The notes below the pieces were generated by a model, which was not told the origin of the DNA, ran no database searches, and saw nothing but the letters and a program-made list of their open reading frames with translations. Shown here piece after piece: positions 17,868-27,768 of a stretch of 64,000 nt of DNA. Source of the DNA: Photobacterium profundum (lineage in GTDB: Bacteria > Pseudomonadota > Gammaproteobacteria > Enterobacterales > Vibrionaceae). Each line of letters opens with the position of its first letter. The first letter of the stretch is position 1. The stretch is taken from NCBI RefSeq assembly GCF_003026285.1, contig NZ_PYOD01000009.1:62001-126000 (forward strand), in the 5' to 3' direction. Made by a program: the position numbers and the translations under genes.

Positions 17868-18334
17868 ATCGATCCTTATTGGTTCATCGCTCCATTCCAG
17901 CACCACACCCACCCATTTACCACCGCGAAATATAAATAAAACAAAAAAACAACACACCCACAACACAATCACATCTGATCCATCTTTATCTTGGTTAACC
18001 GCACATTTATCAGCCTATACACTTAAATGTATGATAAATATGCGCTATTAATATGAAACATAGACACAGAAAGCGAGATGTTATTGATTAATAAAACAAT
18101 TAAACTGACTTATCTAATAATAATAAAAACACAAATAATATAGGCAGCCAGTTCATTAATTGAAAAGCCGATCCACCAGCTGTAGGCATCAACTCCCTAT
18201 TCACTCCTTTCACAAAAGTGAAATCTGTCCTTACTGAGTTCCTCTCCACTACCCCTGGCGCAGACTTTTTTACCGATTTTTTCGGCGAATAACTATCGCA
18301 ACGATTTTGTTTAATAAAAGCTAGGAGACTCACT
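17868..18334. other. Intergenic region before yidE
   Basis: About 465 bases. It holds a TTTCAC-AAAA-GTGAAA hairpin at 18208-18223, a possible small minus-strand ORF (18100-18189), and a 14-base CCGATCCACCAGCT at 18165-18178 that recurs inside yidE at 19850-19863. TAGGAGA precedes the yidE ATG. Nothing else is recognised. Confidence 0.4.
18100..18189 (-). CDS. Possible 29-residue single-span membrane peptide
   Basis: On the minus strand, ATG 18189 is preceded by AAAGGAGTGAATAGGGAG and opens a 29-codon frame ending TAA at 18100. It translates to an Ala/Gly-rich start, then NWLPILFVFLLLLDK, one clear transmembrane segment. The Shine-Dalgarno-like context and the coherent hydrophobic span are the only evidence. 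A longer in-frame reading reaches back across the yidE start and looks like an antisense shadow. No function is proposed. Confidence 0.3.
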   Translation of the reverse strand: MPTAGGSAFQLMNWLPILFVFLLLLDKSV

Positions 18335-19993
18335 ATGAGTGATATTGCACTATCTATCAGCATATTAGCGCTGGTTGCAGTGCTGGGCTTATGGATTGGG
18401 AATTGGCGTATTTGTGGTGTTGGATTAGGGATTGGCGGGGTGCTGTTTGGCGGCATTTTTGTTGGTCACTTTACTGACTCATGGGGCGTAGCTCTCGATT
18501 CACATACCTTGCACTTTATACAAGAATTCGGGTTAATACTTTTTGTGTATACCATTGGTATTCAAGTCGGACCAGGGTTCTTTGCTTCATTACGAAGTTC
18601 TGGTCTTAAACTCAATGCTTTTGCTGCATTGGTCGTTTTACTAGGCTGCATTGTTGCTATCGGTTTATATAAAATATTTGATGTTCCATTACCTGTTATT
18701 CTCGGTATTTTTTCGGGTGCTGTCACTAATACCCCCTCACTTGGTGCTGGTCAGCAGATACTCACTGAACTTGGTGCACAAGAAGGTATGCTTGACCTAA
18801 CAGGCATGGGCTATGCCGTTGCGTACCCTTTTGGCATTTGTGGAATTTTATTAACCATGTGGATTTTACGCTTGGCTTTTCGTGTCAATGTTGACAAAGA
18901 AGCGGAAGAGTTTGAACTCCAAAACGGTCATAAAAAACAAAACTTACACACCCTTAACGTTGCGATTCGTAATCCCAATTTAAACGGTTTACAGCTTAAA
19001 GATGTGCCAGCACTAACTGAAGGTGACATTGTTTGTTCGCGCTTAAAGCGGGGCGAGAAATTACATGTTCCCCGACCGGATACGCGAATTGAAACGAATG
19101 ACCTACTCCATTTAGTCGGGGCTAAAAATGCCCTCGAAAAAGCACGCTTAGTGATTGGTGACGTTGTAGATGCATCGCTATCAACCCGAGGAACAGATTT
19201 AAGGGTTCAGCGATTAGTGGTAACCAATGAAATCGTTTTGGGTAAAAAAATTAGCCACCTTGATCTCAAAGAAAAATATGACGTTGTGGTATCACGCTTA
19301 AACCGATCTGGTGTTGAGTTAGTACCGACAAGTCAAACGACATTACAATTTGGTGATATTTTAAACCTTGTTGGGCGCCAAGAAGCCATTGAATCTGTTA
19401 GTGGCATTGTAGGTAATGCCCATCAAAAGTTACAACAGGTACAAATGCTGCCAGTATTTGTGGGCATTGGTTTAGGGGTTTTATTAGGGTCGATTCCTTT
19501 CTATTTACCGGGGTTTCCAGCCGCAATTAAACTTGGCTTAGCAGGCGGACCGTTACTTGTCGCACTTATACTTGCCCGTATCGGTAGCATTGGTAAGTTA
19601 TATTGGTTTATGCCACCCAGTGCTAACTTGGCATTACGAGAAATGGGTATTGTACTATTTCTTGCCGTTGTTGGACTAAAATCTGGTGGTGGCTTTGTTG
19701 ATACACTCGTAAACGGTGACGGTTTAAGTTGGATGGGCTACGGTATTGTTATCACCTTAGTACCTCTACTTACTGTCGGATTTCTAGCTCGCATTGTGGG
19801 GCAGCTTAATTACCTTACTATCTGCGGCATGCTTGCGGGCTCAATGACCGATCCACCAGCTCTTGCTTTTGCCAATGGCTTACATCCAACAAGTGGGGCT
19901 CCAGCGCTATCATACGCAACAGTCTATCCATTAGTGATGTGTTTGCGAATACTATCACCACAAATACTCGCCTTATTATTATGGGCAGTTTAA
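18335..19993 (+). CDS. yidE: YidE/YbjL-family membrane transporter (AAE-type)
   Basis: This 552-residue protein closely follows E. coli YidE in its opening ([20 protein letters not shown]) and length (553). It has two blocks of hydrophobic helices (about 1-185 and 370-552) around two RCK_C/TrkA-C type regulatory domains (about 205-365, with [16 protein letters not shown] and [16 protein letters not shown]). The duplicated motif [11 protein letters not shown] / [12 protein letters not shown] is the hallmark of the aspartate:alanine exchanger family. The substrate of YidE is not established. TAGGAGA sits nine bases before the ATG. It is monocistronic with its own terminator. Confidence 0.9.
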   Translation: MSDIALSISILALVAVLGLWIGNWRICGVGLGIGGVLFGGIFVGHFTDSWGVALDSHTLHFIQEFGLILFVYTIGIQVGPGFFASLRSSGLKLNAFAALVVLLGCIVAIGLYKIFDVPLPVILGIFSGAVTNTPSLGAGQQILTELGAQEGMLDLTGMGYAVAYPFGICGILLTMWILRLAFRVNVDKEAEEFELQNGHKKQNLHTLNVAIRNPNLNGLQLKDVPALTEGDIVCSRLKRGEKLHVPRPDTRIETNDLLHLVGAKNALEKARLVIGDVVDASLSTRGTDLRVQRLVVTNEIVLGKKISHLDLKEKYDVVVSRLNRSGVELVPTSQTTLQFGDILNLVGRQEAIESVSGIVGNAHQKLQQVQMLPVFVGIGLGVLLGSIPFYLPGFPAAIKLGLAGGPLLVALILARIGSIGKLYWFMPPSANLALREMGIVLFLAVVGLKSGGGFVDTLVNGDGLSWMGYGIVITLVPLLTVGFLARIVGQLNYLTICGMLAGSMTDPPALAFANGLHPTSGAPALSYATVYPLVMCLRILSPQILALLLWAV

Positions 19994-20021
19994 TGCATAT
20001 TAACTAAATCGATAAACATAA

Positions 20022-20056
20022 GCATAAAAGTCACAATACGTGACTTTTATGCTTTT
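20022..20056 (+). terminator. Terminator after yidE
   Basis: A perfect 13-bp stem GCATAAAAGTCAC / GTGACTTTTATGC (20022-20034, 20040-20052) with AATAC loop, followed by TTTT. Confidence 0.85.
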
Positions 20057-20390
20057 ATTGCAATGCAAAACCTAAATCGAAAAATTATTTAGGATTTATT
20101 TGTATTTAAATTTGAATATTAACTTTGCTGCATTTGTTTATAAATAGAAGCAAAGTCACACTTTTAATAACAACAAATATCGCCAACGAGACATAACACA
20201 TTGATTGCCTAGTAAAGTACATATAAAAGTTCAGATTAATAGCCTCTACAATATCCACTTATATTGAGTGGTTATCAGGGGTAGCAGTATTTAATCGTAA
20301 ACTTTCAACACAACCTGCCGATATTGATTATGGACATAGAAGAGAGTCAAACCATTATAAATATAAATACGAAACAGGATCCATATTATT
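20057..20390. other. Upstream region of chemoreceptor gene
   Basis: About 330 AT-rich bases with no gene, hairpin terminator or recognised operator. It presumably carries the chemoreceptor promoter. Confidence 0.4.
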
Positions 20391-22076
20391 ATGAACAAAC
20401 TCAATTTAAAGAGCAAATTACTGCTGCTCAGCTTGCTACCAGTGTTTATTATCATGAGTGTCGCGATTGGCATTGTTCTTAATTTAGAAAACAAAGCATT
20501 AGATGAACAAGTAGATCACTTCAATAATAAATTAATAAGCGAACGAAAAAGTCAGCTTAAAGATGCAGTAATCATTAATAAACAAGTTATTGAGGCTCTT
20601 TTATCAAGTAATGATAATCAAAACTCTGTACTCAATGAGATTAGAGAATTATTAGAACCCATGCGCTTCGCAACGAATAACTCAGGCTATATATTCATTT
20701 ATAGTAGTAATGGTGACAACATTGTTCATGCAGCAAATCCAAGCTTGCAAGGTAAAAACTTCAGTGGATTAACCGATCCTAGCGGCATTAAGATATTAAC
20801 AGAACTAGATAACGCGGCTAGAAACGGAGGGGGGTTCGTTAATTACAGTTACGCAAAACAAGGTAGCCCGACACCACAGCCTAAACTCAGTTACGCCGCT
20901 TCAATTAAAAACACAGACTGGTTCATCGGTACGGGTGTGTATATTGATGATATTAACAACGAAGTCTCTGAATACCGTTTAGCGGCTAAAAATGAAATGA
21001 ATGAGCGTTTTAATATTGTCCTACTCACTTCTGGCATTTTAAGTCTATTGACGATTTTTTCGATCATTTTCACTGCGAATCGCATTACACGACCTGTACA
21101 GAATATGGTTGAAACATTGAATGATATTGCCGACGGCGAAGGTGATTTAACCCGCCGCCTTGATATTAATGGTCATGATGAAATTGCGCAATTAGGTAAC
21201 GCGTTCAATCGCTTTGCCACTAAATTACAAAGCATCATCCGACAAGTCTCCACAGTAACCGATCAAGTATCCGGTGCTGCGGGCAATATTCACAACCAAA
21301 CAGCCAGCCTTACTCGCCAGCTCCAAGAACATAACAACGAAACAGAACAAGTTGTTACCGCTGTTACTGAGATGAGCTCAGCGGCAAGTGAAGTGGCAAT
21401 GAATGCGAATGAAGTTTCAAGCGCAACCAGTGATGCAAGCCAAGATTCTATCGTCGCCCAACAACGTGTCGACACATCTGTTATTTCAATCTCTGCATTG
21501 GTTGAAGAAGTCGATCAGGCAGCACAACATATTCATTCATTAAACCAGCAATCTCAAAAAATCGATAACGTATTAAAAGTGATCGGTGAAATTGCAGAGC
21601 AAACTAACCTACTCGCTTTAAATGCCGCAATTGAAGCCGCACGGGCTGGCGAGCAAGGTCGTGGGTTTGCTGTCGTTGCCGATGAAGTGCGTGGCCTTGC
21701 AAGCCGTACGCAATCTAGTACCAAAGAAATAAAAGAAATGTTAGATGAACTGCATCGATTAGTGTCGCAAGCAGTCACCTCTATGGATCATAGTCAATCA
21801 ACCTGTACTGAAGCGGTGGATGCTGCAAATTTAATTACAGATAGCCTTTCTTCTGTTACGGGCGCAGTTGAATCAATTAATGACATGACAAGTCAAATCG
21901 CGACGGCTGCAACAGAACAAAGTTCGGTCACAGATGAAATCAATCGTAATATGGTGTCTATCCAAGATATCGTGACCGATTTAATTCATTCGAGCAGCGA
22001 CTCTGAAAAAATAGTTATTGAGCTTAACCATGCCGGTAGTGAGCTGAAAAGTTTGGTTGGGCAGTTTAAAGTATAA
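20391..22076 (+). CDS. Methyl-accepting chemotaxis protein with single Cache domain
   Basis: This 561-residue inner-membrane chemoreceptor has TM1 at about 10-31. A periplasmic single Cache domain follows (about 35-195, with [17 protein letters not shown] and [13 protein letters not shown], typical sCache_2), then TM2 at about 206-226. A HAMP domain starting at [12 protein letters not shown] leads into a long signalling coiled coil. The hairpin tip carries the invariant [20 protein letters not shown], the CheA/CheW contact site. sCache_2 receptors often bind small carboxylates, but the ligand cannot be read here. It is a lone gene with its own terminator, as usual for dispersed Vibrionaceae receptors. 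Confidence 0.93.
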   Translation: MNKLNLKSKLLLLSLLPVFIIMSVAIGIVLNLENKALDEQVDHFNNKLISERKSQLKDAVIINKQVIEALLSSNDNQNSVLNEIRELLEPMRFATNNSGYIFIYSSNGDNIVHAANPSLQGKNFSGLTDPSGIKILTELDNAARNGGGFVNYSYAKQGSPTPQPKLSYAASIKNTDWFIGTGVYIDDINNEVSEYRLAAKNEMNERFNIVLLTSGILSLLTIFSIIFTANRITRPVQNMVETLNDIADGEGDLTRRLDINGHDEIAQLGNAFNRFATKLQSIIRQVSTVTDQVSGAAGNIHNQTASLTRQLQEHNNETEQVVTAVTEMSSAASEVAMNANEVSSATSDASQDSIVAQQRVDTSVISISALVEEVDQAAQHIHSLNQQSQKIDNVLKVIGEIAEQTNLLALNAAIEAARAGEQGRGFAVVADEVRGLASRTQSSTKEIKEMLDELHRLVSQAVTSMDHSQSTCTEAVDAANLITDSLSSVTGAVESINDMTSQIATAATEQSSVTDEINRNMVSIQDIVTDLIHSSSDSEKIVIELNHAGSELKSLVGQFKV

Positions 22077-22107
22077 ATACATCAAATATTTATACGCCTT
22101 TCACGCT

Positions 22108-22136
22108 AAGTGGCAGCCTTTAGGTTGCCACTTTTA
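22108..22136 (+). terminator. Terminator after chemoreceptor gene
   Basis: AAGTGGCA / TGCCACTT stem (22108-22115, 22126-22133) followed by TTTT-like tract. Confidence 0.8.
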
Positions 22137-22261
22137 TATTCAACCCTTTAAAAATCAGCCTGTGATCTCTCTTCGAGCTTTTGATGCAACTAACATTTTT
22201 GCACTGATAATCTATGTAAACTGCCGCACACTTTCAGTATCACGATAAATGAACCACTTTT

Positions 22262-23269
22262 ATGGCAACGATTAAAGATGTGGCAAAACTGGCAGGCGTC
22301 TCGACTGCGACAGTCTCTCGAGTAATCAATAACACCACATATGTTGAACCCGTCACCCAAGAGCGCGTTCAAAAAGCAATGAAAGAACTGAACTACCACC
22401 GTGATGCTAGAGCTGCAGCATTAGCCAGCCGTTCTAACAACACCCTCGGCTTATTAACTGGCAATCTTGCCGATCCATTCTTTGCATTAGTCGCCAAAAG
22501 CGTCGAAGAAGTCGCGCGTTCACAAAACTGTCAGCTTGTTGTGGTCAGCGGTGGCCATAATGCCCAACGAGAAAAAGAAGGCTTAGACTTTCTGATCAGC
22601 CAAGGCTGTGAAGCCATGGTAGTACACTCAAAAATGCTGGATGACACGACACTGCTTCGTTACAGCGCTCAACTACCCGCCATGGTATTAATCAACCGTA
22701 CTATTCCTCAGCTTGCTCATCGGGCAGTTTGGGTCGATAACCGTGCAGGAGCAGCTAAATCCGTCGACCATTTGATAGCATCAGGTCATCGCAAAATTGC
22801 TTGCGTTACCAGTGACCTCCCTATTGAAGATCGAACAGAACGACTTGAAGGCTACCGCCAAGCAATGGCGTGTGCCAATCTCACCATTCAATCTAATTGG
22901 ATTATCAACCAGCCCTTTAGCGAAGAAGGCGGAGAAGTCGCAGGAAAACTTTTGATCAAGCAATGCCCAGAAGTAACAGCCGTCGTCACATTCAATGATG
23001 TAATGGCGGCAGGCTTAATGGCAAGCTTGTATGAGCAAGGCTATAAAATCCCGAATGACTATTCCATCATCGGCTTTGATGATGTGTTATTAGCACGATA
23101 CCTCTACCCTCGCCTTTCGACTATGCATAACCCTATCGATTTAATGTCAACTCATGCCGCAAAATTAGCATTACAACTACGAGAGCAGAGTGAAGTATTA
23201 CCTTCGACCAACCAATTTGATGCCAATTTAATATGCCGCCAAAGCGTTTCTATACCCCGAGAAGCTTAA
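22262..23269 (+). CDS. LacI-family transcriptional regulator
   Basis: This 335-residue protein opens with the LacI HTH and hinge (ATIKDVAKLAGVSTATVSRV), followed by a periplasmic-binding-protein-like ligand domain (about 60-330) with LGLLTGNLADPFFALV and YSIIGFDDVLLARYLYPRLS. It should bind a palindrome with a central CG as a dimer; exactly such a site lies 30 bases past its stop (23299-23318), upstream of the NhaC/MalY pair. Gene order regulator-operator-transporter-enzyme implies local control. The effector is unknown; the family usually binds sugars or nucleosides, which fits poorly with a C-S lyase. Confidence 0.9.
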   Translation: MATIKDVAKLAGVSTATVSRVINNTTYVEPVTQERVQKAMKELNYHRDARAAALASRSNNTLGLLTGNLADPFFALVAKSVEEVARSQNCQLVVVSGGHNAQREKEGLDFLISQGCEAMVVHSKMLDDTTLLRYSAQLPAMVLINRTIPQLAHRAVWVDNRAGAAKSVDHLIASGHRKIACVTSDLPIEDRTERLEGYRQAMACANLTIQSNWIINQPFSEEGGEVAGKLLIKQCPEVTAVVTFNDVMAAGLMASLYEQGYKIPNDYSIIGFDDVLLARYLYPRLSTMHNPIDLMSTHAAKLALQLREQSEVLPSTNQFDANLICRQSVSIPREA

Positions 23270-23298
23270 AACCGTGATCAGGTTCAAATGTGAAGATC

Positions 23299-23318
23299 TC
23301 ATGTAACCGCTTACATGA
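23299..23318 (+). promoter_or_regulatory. LacI-type operator
   Basis: TCATGTAACCGCTTACATGA: 8-bp arms around CCGC, containing the LacI/GalR core TGTAA-CCGC-TTACA. It lies between the LacI-type gene and nhaC, 116 bases before the nhaC ATG. Confidence 0.75.
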
Positions 23319-23433
23319 AACGGATACATAAGTCTCATTTTACCCAGTGTGTACCTCTTATTATGGCTATGTTGAAACAACCTACGATTATAAAAAAACT
23401 CTGTACGACTTTACTTTTTAAGAGGACAAATCA

Positions 23434-24897
23434 ATGACGAATAATAAGCCTCTGCCATCTTTAGCATTAGCGATTGCACCTATCGCTGTTATGTTTGGCT
23501 TACTCGTGATCGGCTACGGCATGCTGGGTTTACGCATCGAACCACTATTACTTATCTCTGCCGTGTTCACGGGCGGGATAGCCTATAAAATGGGGTATAA
23601 CTGGGATGACATCATGGCCGCTATCGTTGAGAAATTAGCGAAAGCCATGCCTGTTATTTTGATTCTCGTTTCAGTGGGCGGCTTAATTGCTAGCTGGATG
23701 GTGAGTGGTACGATTCCTTTCATGGTGTATTGGGGCTTAAAAGTCATTAGTCCTGAGTACATTTTGATTGCTGCGTTCTTCGTGACTTCAGTGGTATCAG
23801 TATGTACGGGTACTTCTTGGGGCTCTGCCGGTACTGTCGGCGTTGCATTAATGGGGGTAGCTGCTGGGCTTGATGTCTCACTCGCTGCTGCTGCAGGTGC
23901 AGTGGTATCTGGCGCATACTTCGGTGACAAACTATCACCACTTTCTGATTCAACCAACTTCGCACCCGTTGTATCTGGCACGACGCTTTACGAACATATC
24001 CAACACATGCTTTATACTACGATTCCAGGCTTTGTTATTGCCTCAATCGTGTTCTTTATTGCTGGTCAACATGGCGATGTCGCCAATGTCAGCGAACCTC
24101 AAAAAGTTATCGATATTCTTGCGGGTATCGAAAGTCTTTATAACCTGAACATTATATTAGCCCTGCCTCCTGTTCTGATTCTTTGGGGTGCAGTAACTAA
24201 AAAACCCGTTCTTCCTCTTATGCTAACAGCATCTGCATTAGGACTTGGCTTGGGTATGGCTGTACAAGGATTTAGCCTACAGCAAGGTTTTCAAGCATAC
24301 GTTGATGGCTTTAACATCAGCATGCTAAGTGATAACGGTCATGCTATCGATGGTCTAGTACCTGATATTGCAAAGCTACTTAATCGTGGTGGTTTATTCT
24401 CGATGATGAGCACTATCTTACTGGTATTTTGTGCTTTCGCTTTTGCAGGTATTTTGAGCCTGACAGGTGCACTGAATGTTGTGCTTGGTCGCTTCTTACA
24501 CCTTATTCGCACTACGGGTCAGCTAATTCTATCTACCGTTATTGCAACCATTACAGTGGTATTCACCACATCTGACGGCAAGCTTGCACTGTTAATTCCG
24601 GGGGAGTTATTCCAAGACGCTTATCGCAAGATGGGCTTAGACACCAAAAACCTTTCTCGTACATTAGAAGATGCAGGCACGATCATCGAACCATTGGTTC
24701 CATGGACTGCAGCAGGTATCTATATGGCAAGTACATTAGATGTACCAACACTTGATTACTTACCGTGGGCAGTTCAGTGCTACACCGGTGTTATCTTCGC
24801 GATTATCTATGGTTTCACTGGCTTTGGTATCGCTAAAGCGAAGCCGCTCGATACAAAAGAACAGTCAGTAAATATGTCTCCAGCTGACGTTAAATAA
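23434..24897 (+). CDS. NhaC-family Na+/H+ antiporter-like transporter
   Basis: This 487-residue polytopic inner-membrane protein has the NhaC arrangement: N-terminal helices, a conserved CTGTSWGSAGTVGVALMGVA stretch (about 130-150), then GAYFGDKLSPLSDSTN (about 160-175), which contributes ion-binding acidic and hydroxyl residues. NhaC proteins exchange Na+ for H+, and some members couple Na+ or H+ to organic acid exchange. The 27-base gap to the MalY/PatB gene and the shared LacI-type operator suggest that the transporter serves the metabolism of the lyase's substrate or product (inference). AGAGGA lies six bases before the ATG. Confidence 0.87.
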   Translation: MTNNKPLPSLALAIAPIAVMFGLLVIGYGMLGLRIEPLLLISAVFTGGIAYKMGYNWDDIMAAIVEKLAKAMPVILILVSVGGLIASWMVSGTIPFMVYWGLKVISPEYILIAAFFVTSVVSVCTGTSWGSAGTVGVALMGVAAGLDVSLAAAAGAVVSGAYFGDKLSPLSDSTNFAPVVSGTTLYEHIQHMLYTTIPGFVIASIVFFIAGQHGDVANVSEPQKVIDILAGIESLYNLNIILALPPVLILWGAVTKKPVLPLMLTASALGLGLGMAVQGFSLQQGFQAYVDGFNISMLSDNGHAIDGLVPDIAKLLNRGGLFSMMSTILLVFCAFAFAGILSLTGALNVVLGRFLHLIRTTGQLILSTVIATITVVFTTSDGKLALLIPGELFQDAYRKMGLDTKNLSRTLEDAGTIIEPLVPWTAAGIYMASTLDVPTLDYLPWAVQCYTGVIFAIIYGFTGFGIAKAKPLDTKEQSVNMSPADVK

Positions 24898-24924
24898 ATT
24901 AAAAAGCAAAATAAGGTAAACGCA

Positions 24925-26097
24925 ATGACTACACATTTTGATCAAGTAAACGATCGCCATAATAGTGGTTCATTGAAATGGGATTTCATGGAACAAAAGC
25001 TCGGATTACAAGAAAACGGGCTACTACCAATGTGGGTTTCAGACTACGATTTTAAAGCGCCACCAGCGGTGCTAGAAGCATTAAATACCCGCATTGAACA
25101 CGGTATATTTGGCTACGCTGAACGCAATAGCGAGTACTACCAAGCCATTATTAATTGGTACAAGGCTCGACACAACGTCACGCTACCGCAATCTTGTATT
25201 ACCACCGTGCACGGCGTGTTACCTGGGTTGTCTATCGTTATTCAGATGCTCACCAATACTGGTGATGGCGTCGTAATGCAAACACCGGGCTATGGTTCAT
25301 TTCGTAAAATCACAGAGCTGAATGATCGTCATATTATTGAAAATCCATTAACCGAAAAAAATGGTTATTACACCATGGATTTAGACCATCTCGAGTCATG
25401 CTTTAGCGCTGGTGCTAAAGTAATGATTTTGTGTAATCCGCATAATCCCGTTGGGCGAGCTTGGTCAGAAAGCGAAATGATAACGGTTGCTGAGCTATGT
25501 AAAAAATACAATGTATGGCTATTAAGTGATGAGATCTGGGGCGATTTAACGATGCCGAATCATTGTTACTTCTCTGCCCTATCTTTACCGAATGAATTAC
25601 AACAACAATTAGTAGTAGCGACAGCTGCAAGCAAAACGTTTGGCTTATCATCAATGCGAATATCTAATTTCATGATTCCAAATGAAACATTACGCCGCCA
25701 GTTTACACGCCGTTTAGACTCACATGGCATGGATGTCTATAACAGCATGGCAATGTGCGCGGCAACGACAGCTTATCAAACATCGGCGCAATGGTTAGAC
25801 GAATTAAAAAACTACTTACAAAGCAATATTGAGTACCTTGATACGTTTATTGGCACTCAATTACCGATGCTAAAATTTCAACAGCCGGAAGCTGGTTATT
25901 TGGCGTGGGTTGATTGTCGTCAATTAGGTTTAGATGATAAGCAATTAGAAAAGCAGATGGTCAGCGCTGGCATTGTACCAAGTATGGGCATTGCATTTGG
26001 AGAAGATGGAAAAGGCTTTATACGCCTTAACCTTGGCTGCCCAAGAACAACGCTCATTGAAGCCTGTCAACGGATAAAGCAAGCACTGAACAAATAG
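24925..26097 (+). CDS. MalY/PatB-type PLP-dependent C-S lyase (cystathionine beta-lyase-like)
   Basis: This 390-residue fold-type I PLP enzyme matches the MalY/PatB branch: MWVSDYDFKAPPAVLEAL near the N-terminus, CNPHNPVGRAW (PLP-contact Asn), DEIWGDL, and the Schiff-base Lys at 237 in SKTFGL. Near the end SMGIAFGEDGKGFIRLNLGC supplies the carboxylate-binding Arg. Such enzymes cleave cystathionine or cysteine S-conjugates to pyruvate, ammonia and a thiol; some also act as regulators. It is co-transcribed with the NhaC-type transporter. The natural substrate cannot be decided from sequence. Confidence 0.88.
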   Translation: MTTHFDQVNDRHNSGSLKWDFMEQKLGLQENGLLPMWVSDYDFKAPPAVLEALNTRIEHGIFGYAERNSEYYQAIINWYKARHNVTLPQSCITTVHGVLPGLSIVIQMLTNTGDGVVMQTPGYGSFRKITELNDRHIIENPLTEKNGYYTMDLDHLESCFSAGAKVMILCNPHNPVGRAWSESEMITVAELCKKYNVWLLSDEIWGDLTMPNHCYFSALSLPNELQQQLVVATAASKTFGLSSMRISNFMIPNETLRRQFTRRLDSHGMDVYNSMAMCAATTAYQTSAQWLDELKNYLQSNIEYLDTFIGTQLPMLKFQQPEAGYLAWVDCRQLGLDDKQLEKQMVSAGIVPSMGIAFGEDGKGFIRLNLGCPRTTLIEACQRIKQALNK

Positions 26098-26129
26098 AAT
26101 CGAGCCAGTTAAAGTAAGGCCGTTTATAT

Positions 26130-26156
26130 ATGGCAGCTAATTTAGTTGCCATTTTC
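26130..26156 (+). terminator. Terminator after MalY/PatB gene
   Basis: ATGGCA / TGCCAT arms with an internal partial pairing, followed by TTTT. Confidence 0.6.
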
Positions 26157-26260
26157 CATTCTGTTCCCACTATGCCCAGCCTCGCATCACTAATAACTAC
26201 AAATAGTTTCACTCGATAGCATCACAATTCAGTCATCTTTGATAAGACAAAACTTGAAAC

Positions 26261-26291
26261 AAAAAAAGGTCTGAAAATCATTTCAGACCTT
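26261..26291 (-). terminator. Terminator after DsbA-family gene
   Basis: AAGGTCTGAAA / TTTCAGACCTT (26266-26276, 26281-26291), 11-bp stem with ATCA loop; T-run on the minus strand from the A7 at 26261. Confidence 0.9.
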
Positions 26292-26323
26292 AGGTCTATC
26301 GTGCTTAACTCATGATCAGTCTA

Positions 26324-27079
26324 TTAGGTGGTTTTATCTGCCACTTTATCAAGAGCATCTTCTACAATCGGCTTTAACTGATCGTAAGGTAAATAACCCG
26401 GCAAGATTTGATCACCAATCAGCATGGCTGGTGTACCATTTAAACCCAACTCACTGAATATTTGGTAACTCTTATCAATGGTTGGCTTTAATGTATTCGA
26501 GGCATCGAGTAACATCTGAGTTTTCGTTACCTGTGCTACACGCTCTAACGATGACTTATCATGACGACCATTTTTTCTGATTAAATAATCATGTACTTTC
26601 ATGTAGCCATCTGGGTCATTCTTCCAAACATTCAATGCGTACTGTGCTGAATTAGTATCAATACCCGCAACCTCTCGTTGTTGCAGAGGAACAAAAATAT
26701 TCACCACCCGTACCTCTGGATTTTCTTCAGTTAAACGTTGTAACACAGGGTCTAAACGCTTGCAGTACGGGCAGTTAAAATCAGTAAAGTTGATAATGGT
26801 TAATTTAGGGTTATCTGTACCAAACGCGGCTAAGTCAGGGTTGTTGTATAGCCAATCATGATACTTCTTCAACGTCACTGCTGTTTTGTTTTCTTGGTCA
26901 ATATACATATTCAAACTGGTCAACAAACCATCAATCAATTCTGGCTTTTGTTCCAAAATAGTTTGAATTTTAACTAGGTTATCTTGCTGCTGTGGGGTTA
27001 AAGGTGCTGCTTTTGTAGGTATAGCCACCACAAACAATACAGCAGAAACTGCTGCTGCAATTAAAGAAAGTTTTTTCAC
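26324..27079 (-). CDS. DsbA-family (ScsC/DsbG-like) periplasmic thiol oxidoreductase
   Basis: With a GTG start at 27079 (AGGA eight bases upstream), the 251-residue precursor has a clean Sec signal ending TKA|APLTP. An N-terminal helical segment (about 28-85, PQQQDNLVKIQTILEQKPEL) precedes a thioredoxin domain with active site CPYC at 103-106 and cis-Pro motif NGTPAMLIGDQILPGY. The helical extension is like the oligomerising stalk of ScsC-type proteins, which act in disulfide exchange and copper tolerance. The frame is open to 27178, but that extension has no signal character. The gene 130 bases upstream encodes a Cys-containing membrane protein that may be a partner. Confidence 0.82.
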   Translation of the reverse strand: MKKLSLIAAAVSAVLFVVAIPTKAAPLTPQQQDNLVKIQTILEQKPELIDGLLTSLNMYIDQENKTAVTLKKYHDWLYNNPDLAAFGTDNPKLTIINFTDFNCPYCKRLDPVLQRLTEENPEVRVVNIFVPLQQREVAGIDTNSAQYALNVWKNDPDGYMKVHDYLIRKNGRHDKSSLERVAQVTKTQMLLDASNTLKPTIDKSYQIFSELGLNGTPAMLIGDQILPGYLPYDQLKPIVEDALDKVADKTT

Positions 27080-27209
27080 AATATAATCCTGTAGTAATAA
27101 TAAAGAATGTATCAACTCATTTTTTATACCAATCTGGATAAGTAGATGATCACAAGCTTGCACAGCAAAAATGAACAAACACTTATTTAGGTTGGTATTA
27201 CTTCAGGGG

Positions 27210-27665
27210 TTACTCCAGAAAAACACAATTATGTAAGTGGGTGCGATATTGAGGTAATGCAGGAGAACATGGCTGCCAATGCAAGTAGAAACGGCACGCC
27301 ATACATAACGTAAGTAACAGGGAAAATGAGAGTAGAATTACGGCTAAATAGTTGTCTGTTTTTACTTCAGAGCAACTTCTAACAAGGTGATCAAGTAATT
27401 GACATGTGCCTGTGGGTACTGGTGAAGTATTTTTGAACTCAGTAGTTTTATCTATAGAAGAAAAGCCTGCTATCGCGTCAAAATTTTCAGTACTTAATGG
27501 CGCTTTAAGATCAAATACAGGTACAGCAGAAAAAGTATCATTGGTTTGATTAATCGAAGATGATGGCACAGATTTCATGCACACTAAAAGCATCATCACA
27601 AGCAAGATGACAAAACTTGTCACGCGTTGCTTAAGCGCATTATGTGTGAGAGAAAAAGAAACCAT
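27210..27665 (-). CDS. Two-span membrane protein of unknown function with periplasmic cysteines
   Basis: I do not recognise this 151-residue protein. It has a hydrophobic segment at about 15-30, a Ser/Thr-rich loop to about 104, and a second hydrophobic segment at about 105-127. A short tail with Cys133 and Cys147 follows. The loop has exactly two cysteines, Cys88 and Cys98, in GTCQLLDHLVRSCSE; if the loop is periplasmic they could form a disulfide. It lies between btuD (103 bases upstream) and the DsbA-family gene (130 bases downstream), all on the minus strand. A link to thiol exchange is inferred from position and the Cys pair only. The gene is plausible but could be lineage-specific. Confidence 0.55.
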   Translation of the reverse strand: MVSFSLTHNALKQRVTSFVILLVMMLLVCMKSVPSSSINQTNDTFSAVPVFDLKAPLSTENFDAIAGFSSIDKTTEFKNTSPVPTGTCQLLDHLVRSCSEVKTDNYLAVILLSFSLLLTLCMACRFYLHWQPCSPALPQYRTHLHNCVFLE

Positions 27666-27768
27666 GATGAATTAACTTAACCTTACGTTCTGACTACTTG
27701 GGTATAGTTAGAATAACACTCTCTCTATTAGTTCATTTTATTCGTAGAACAGTTTTATTCGACACGCC

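Noticed and set aside
18190..18456. Upstream part of the 118-codon minus-strand ORF crossing the yidE start
   Set aside because: Pro/Ser-rich antisense shadow of yidE; only the last 29 codons look like a possible gene.
23583..23981. 132-codon minus-strand ORF inside the nhaC-like gene
   Set aside because: Antisense shadow of a membrane-protein gene; Thr/Ala/Pro-rich low-complexity translation.
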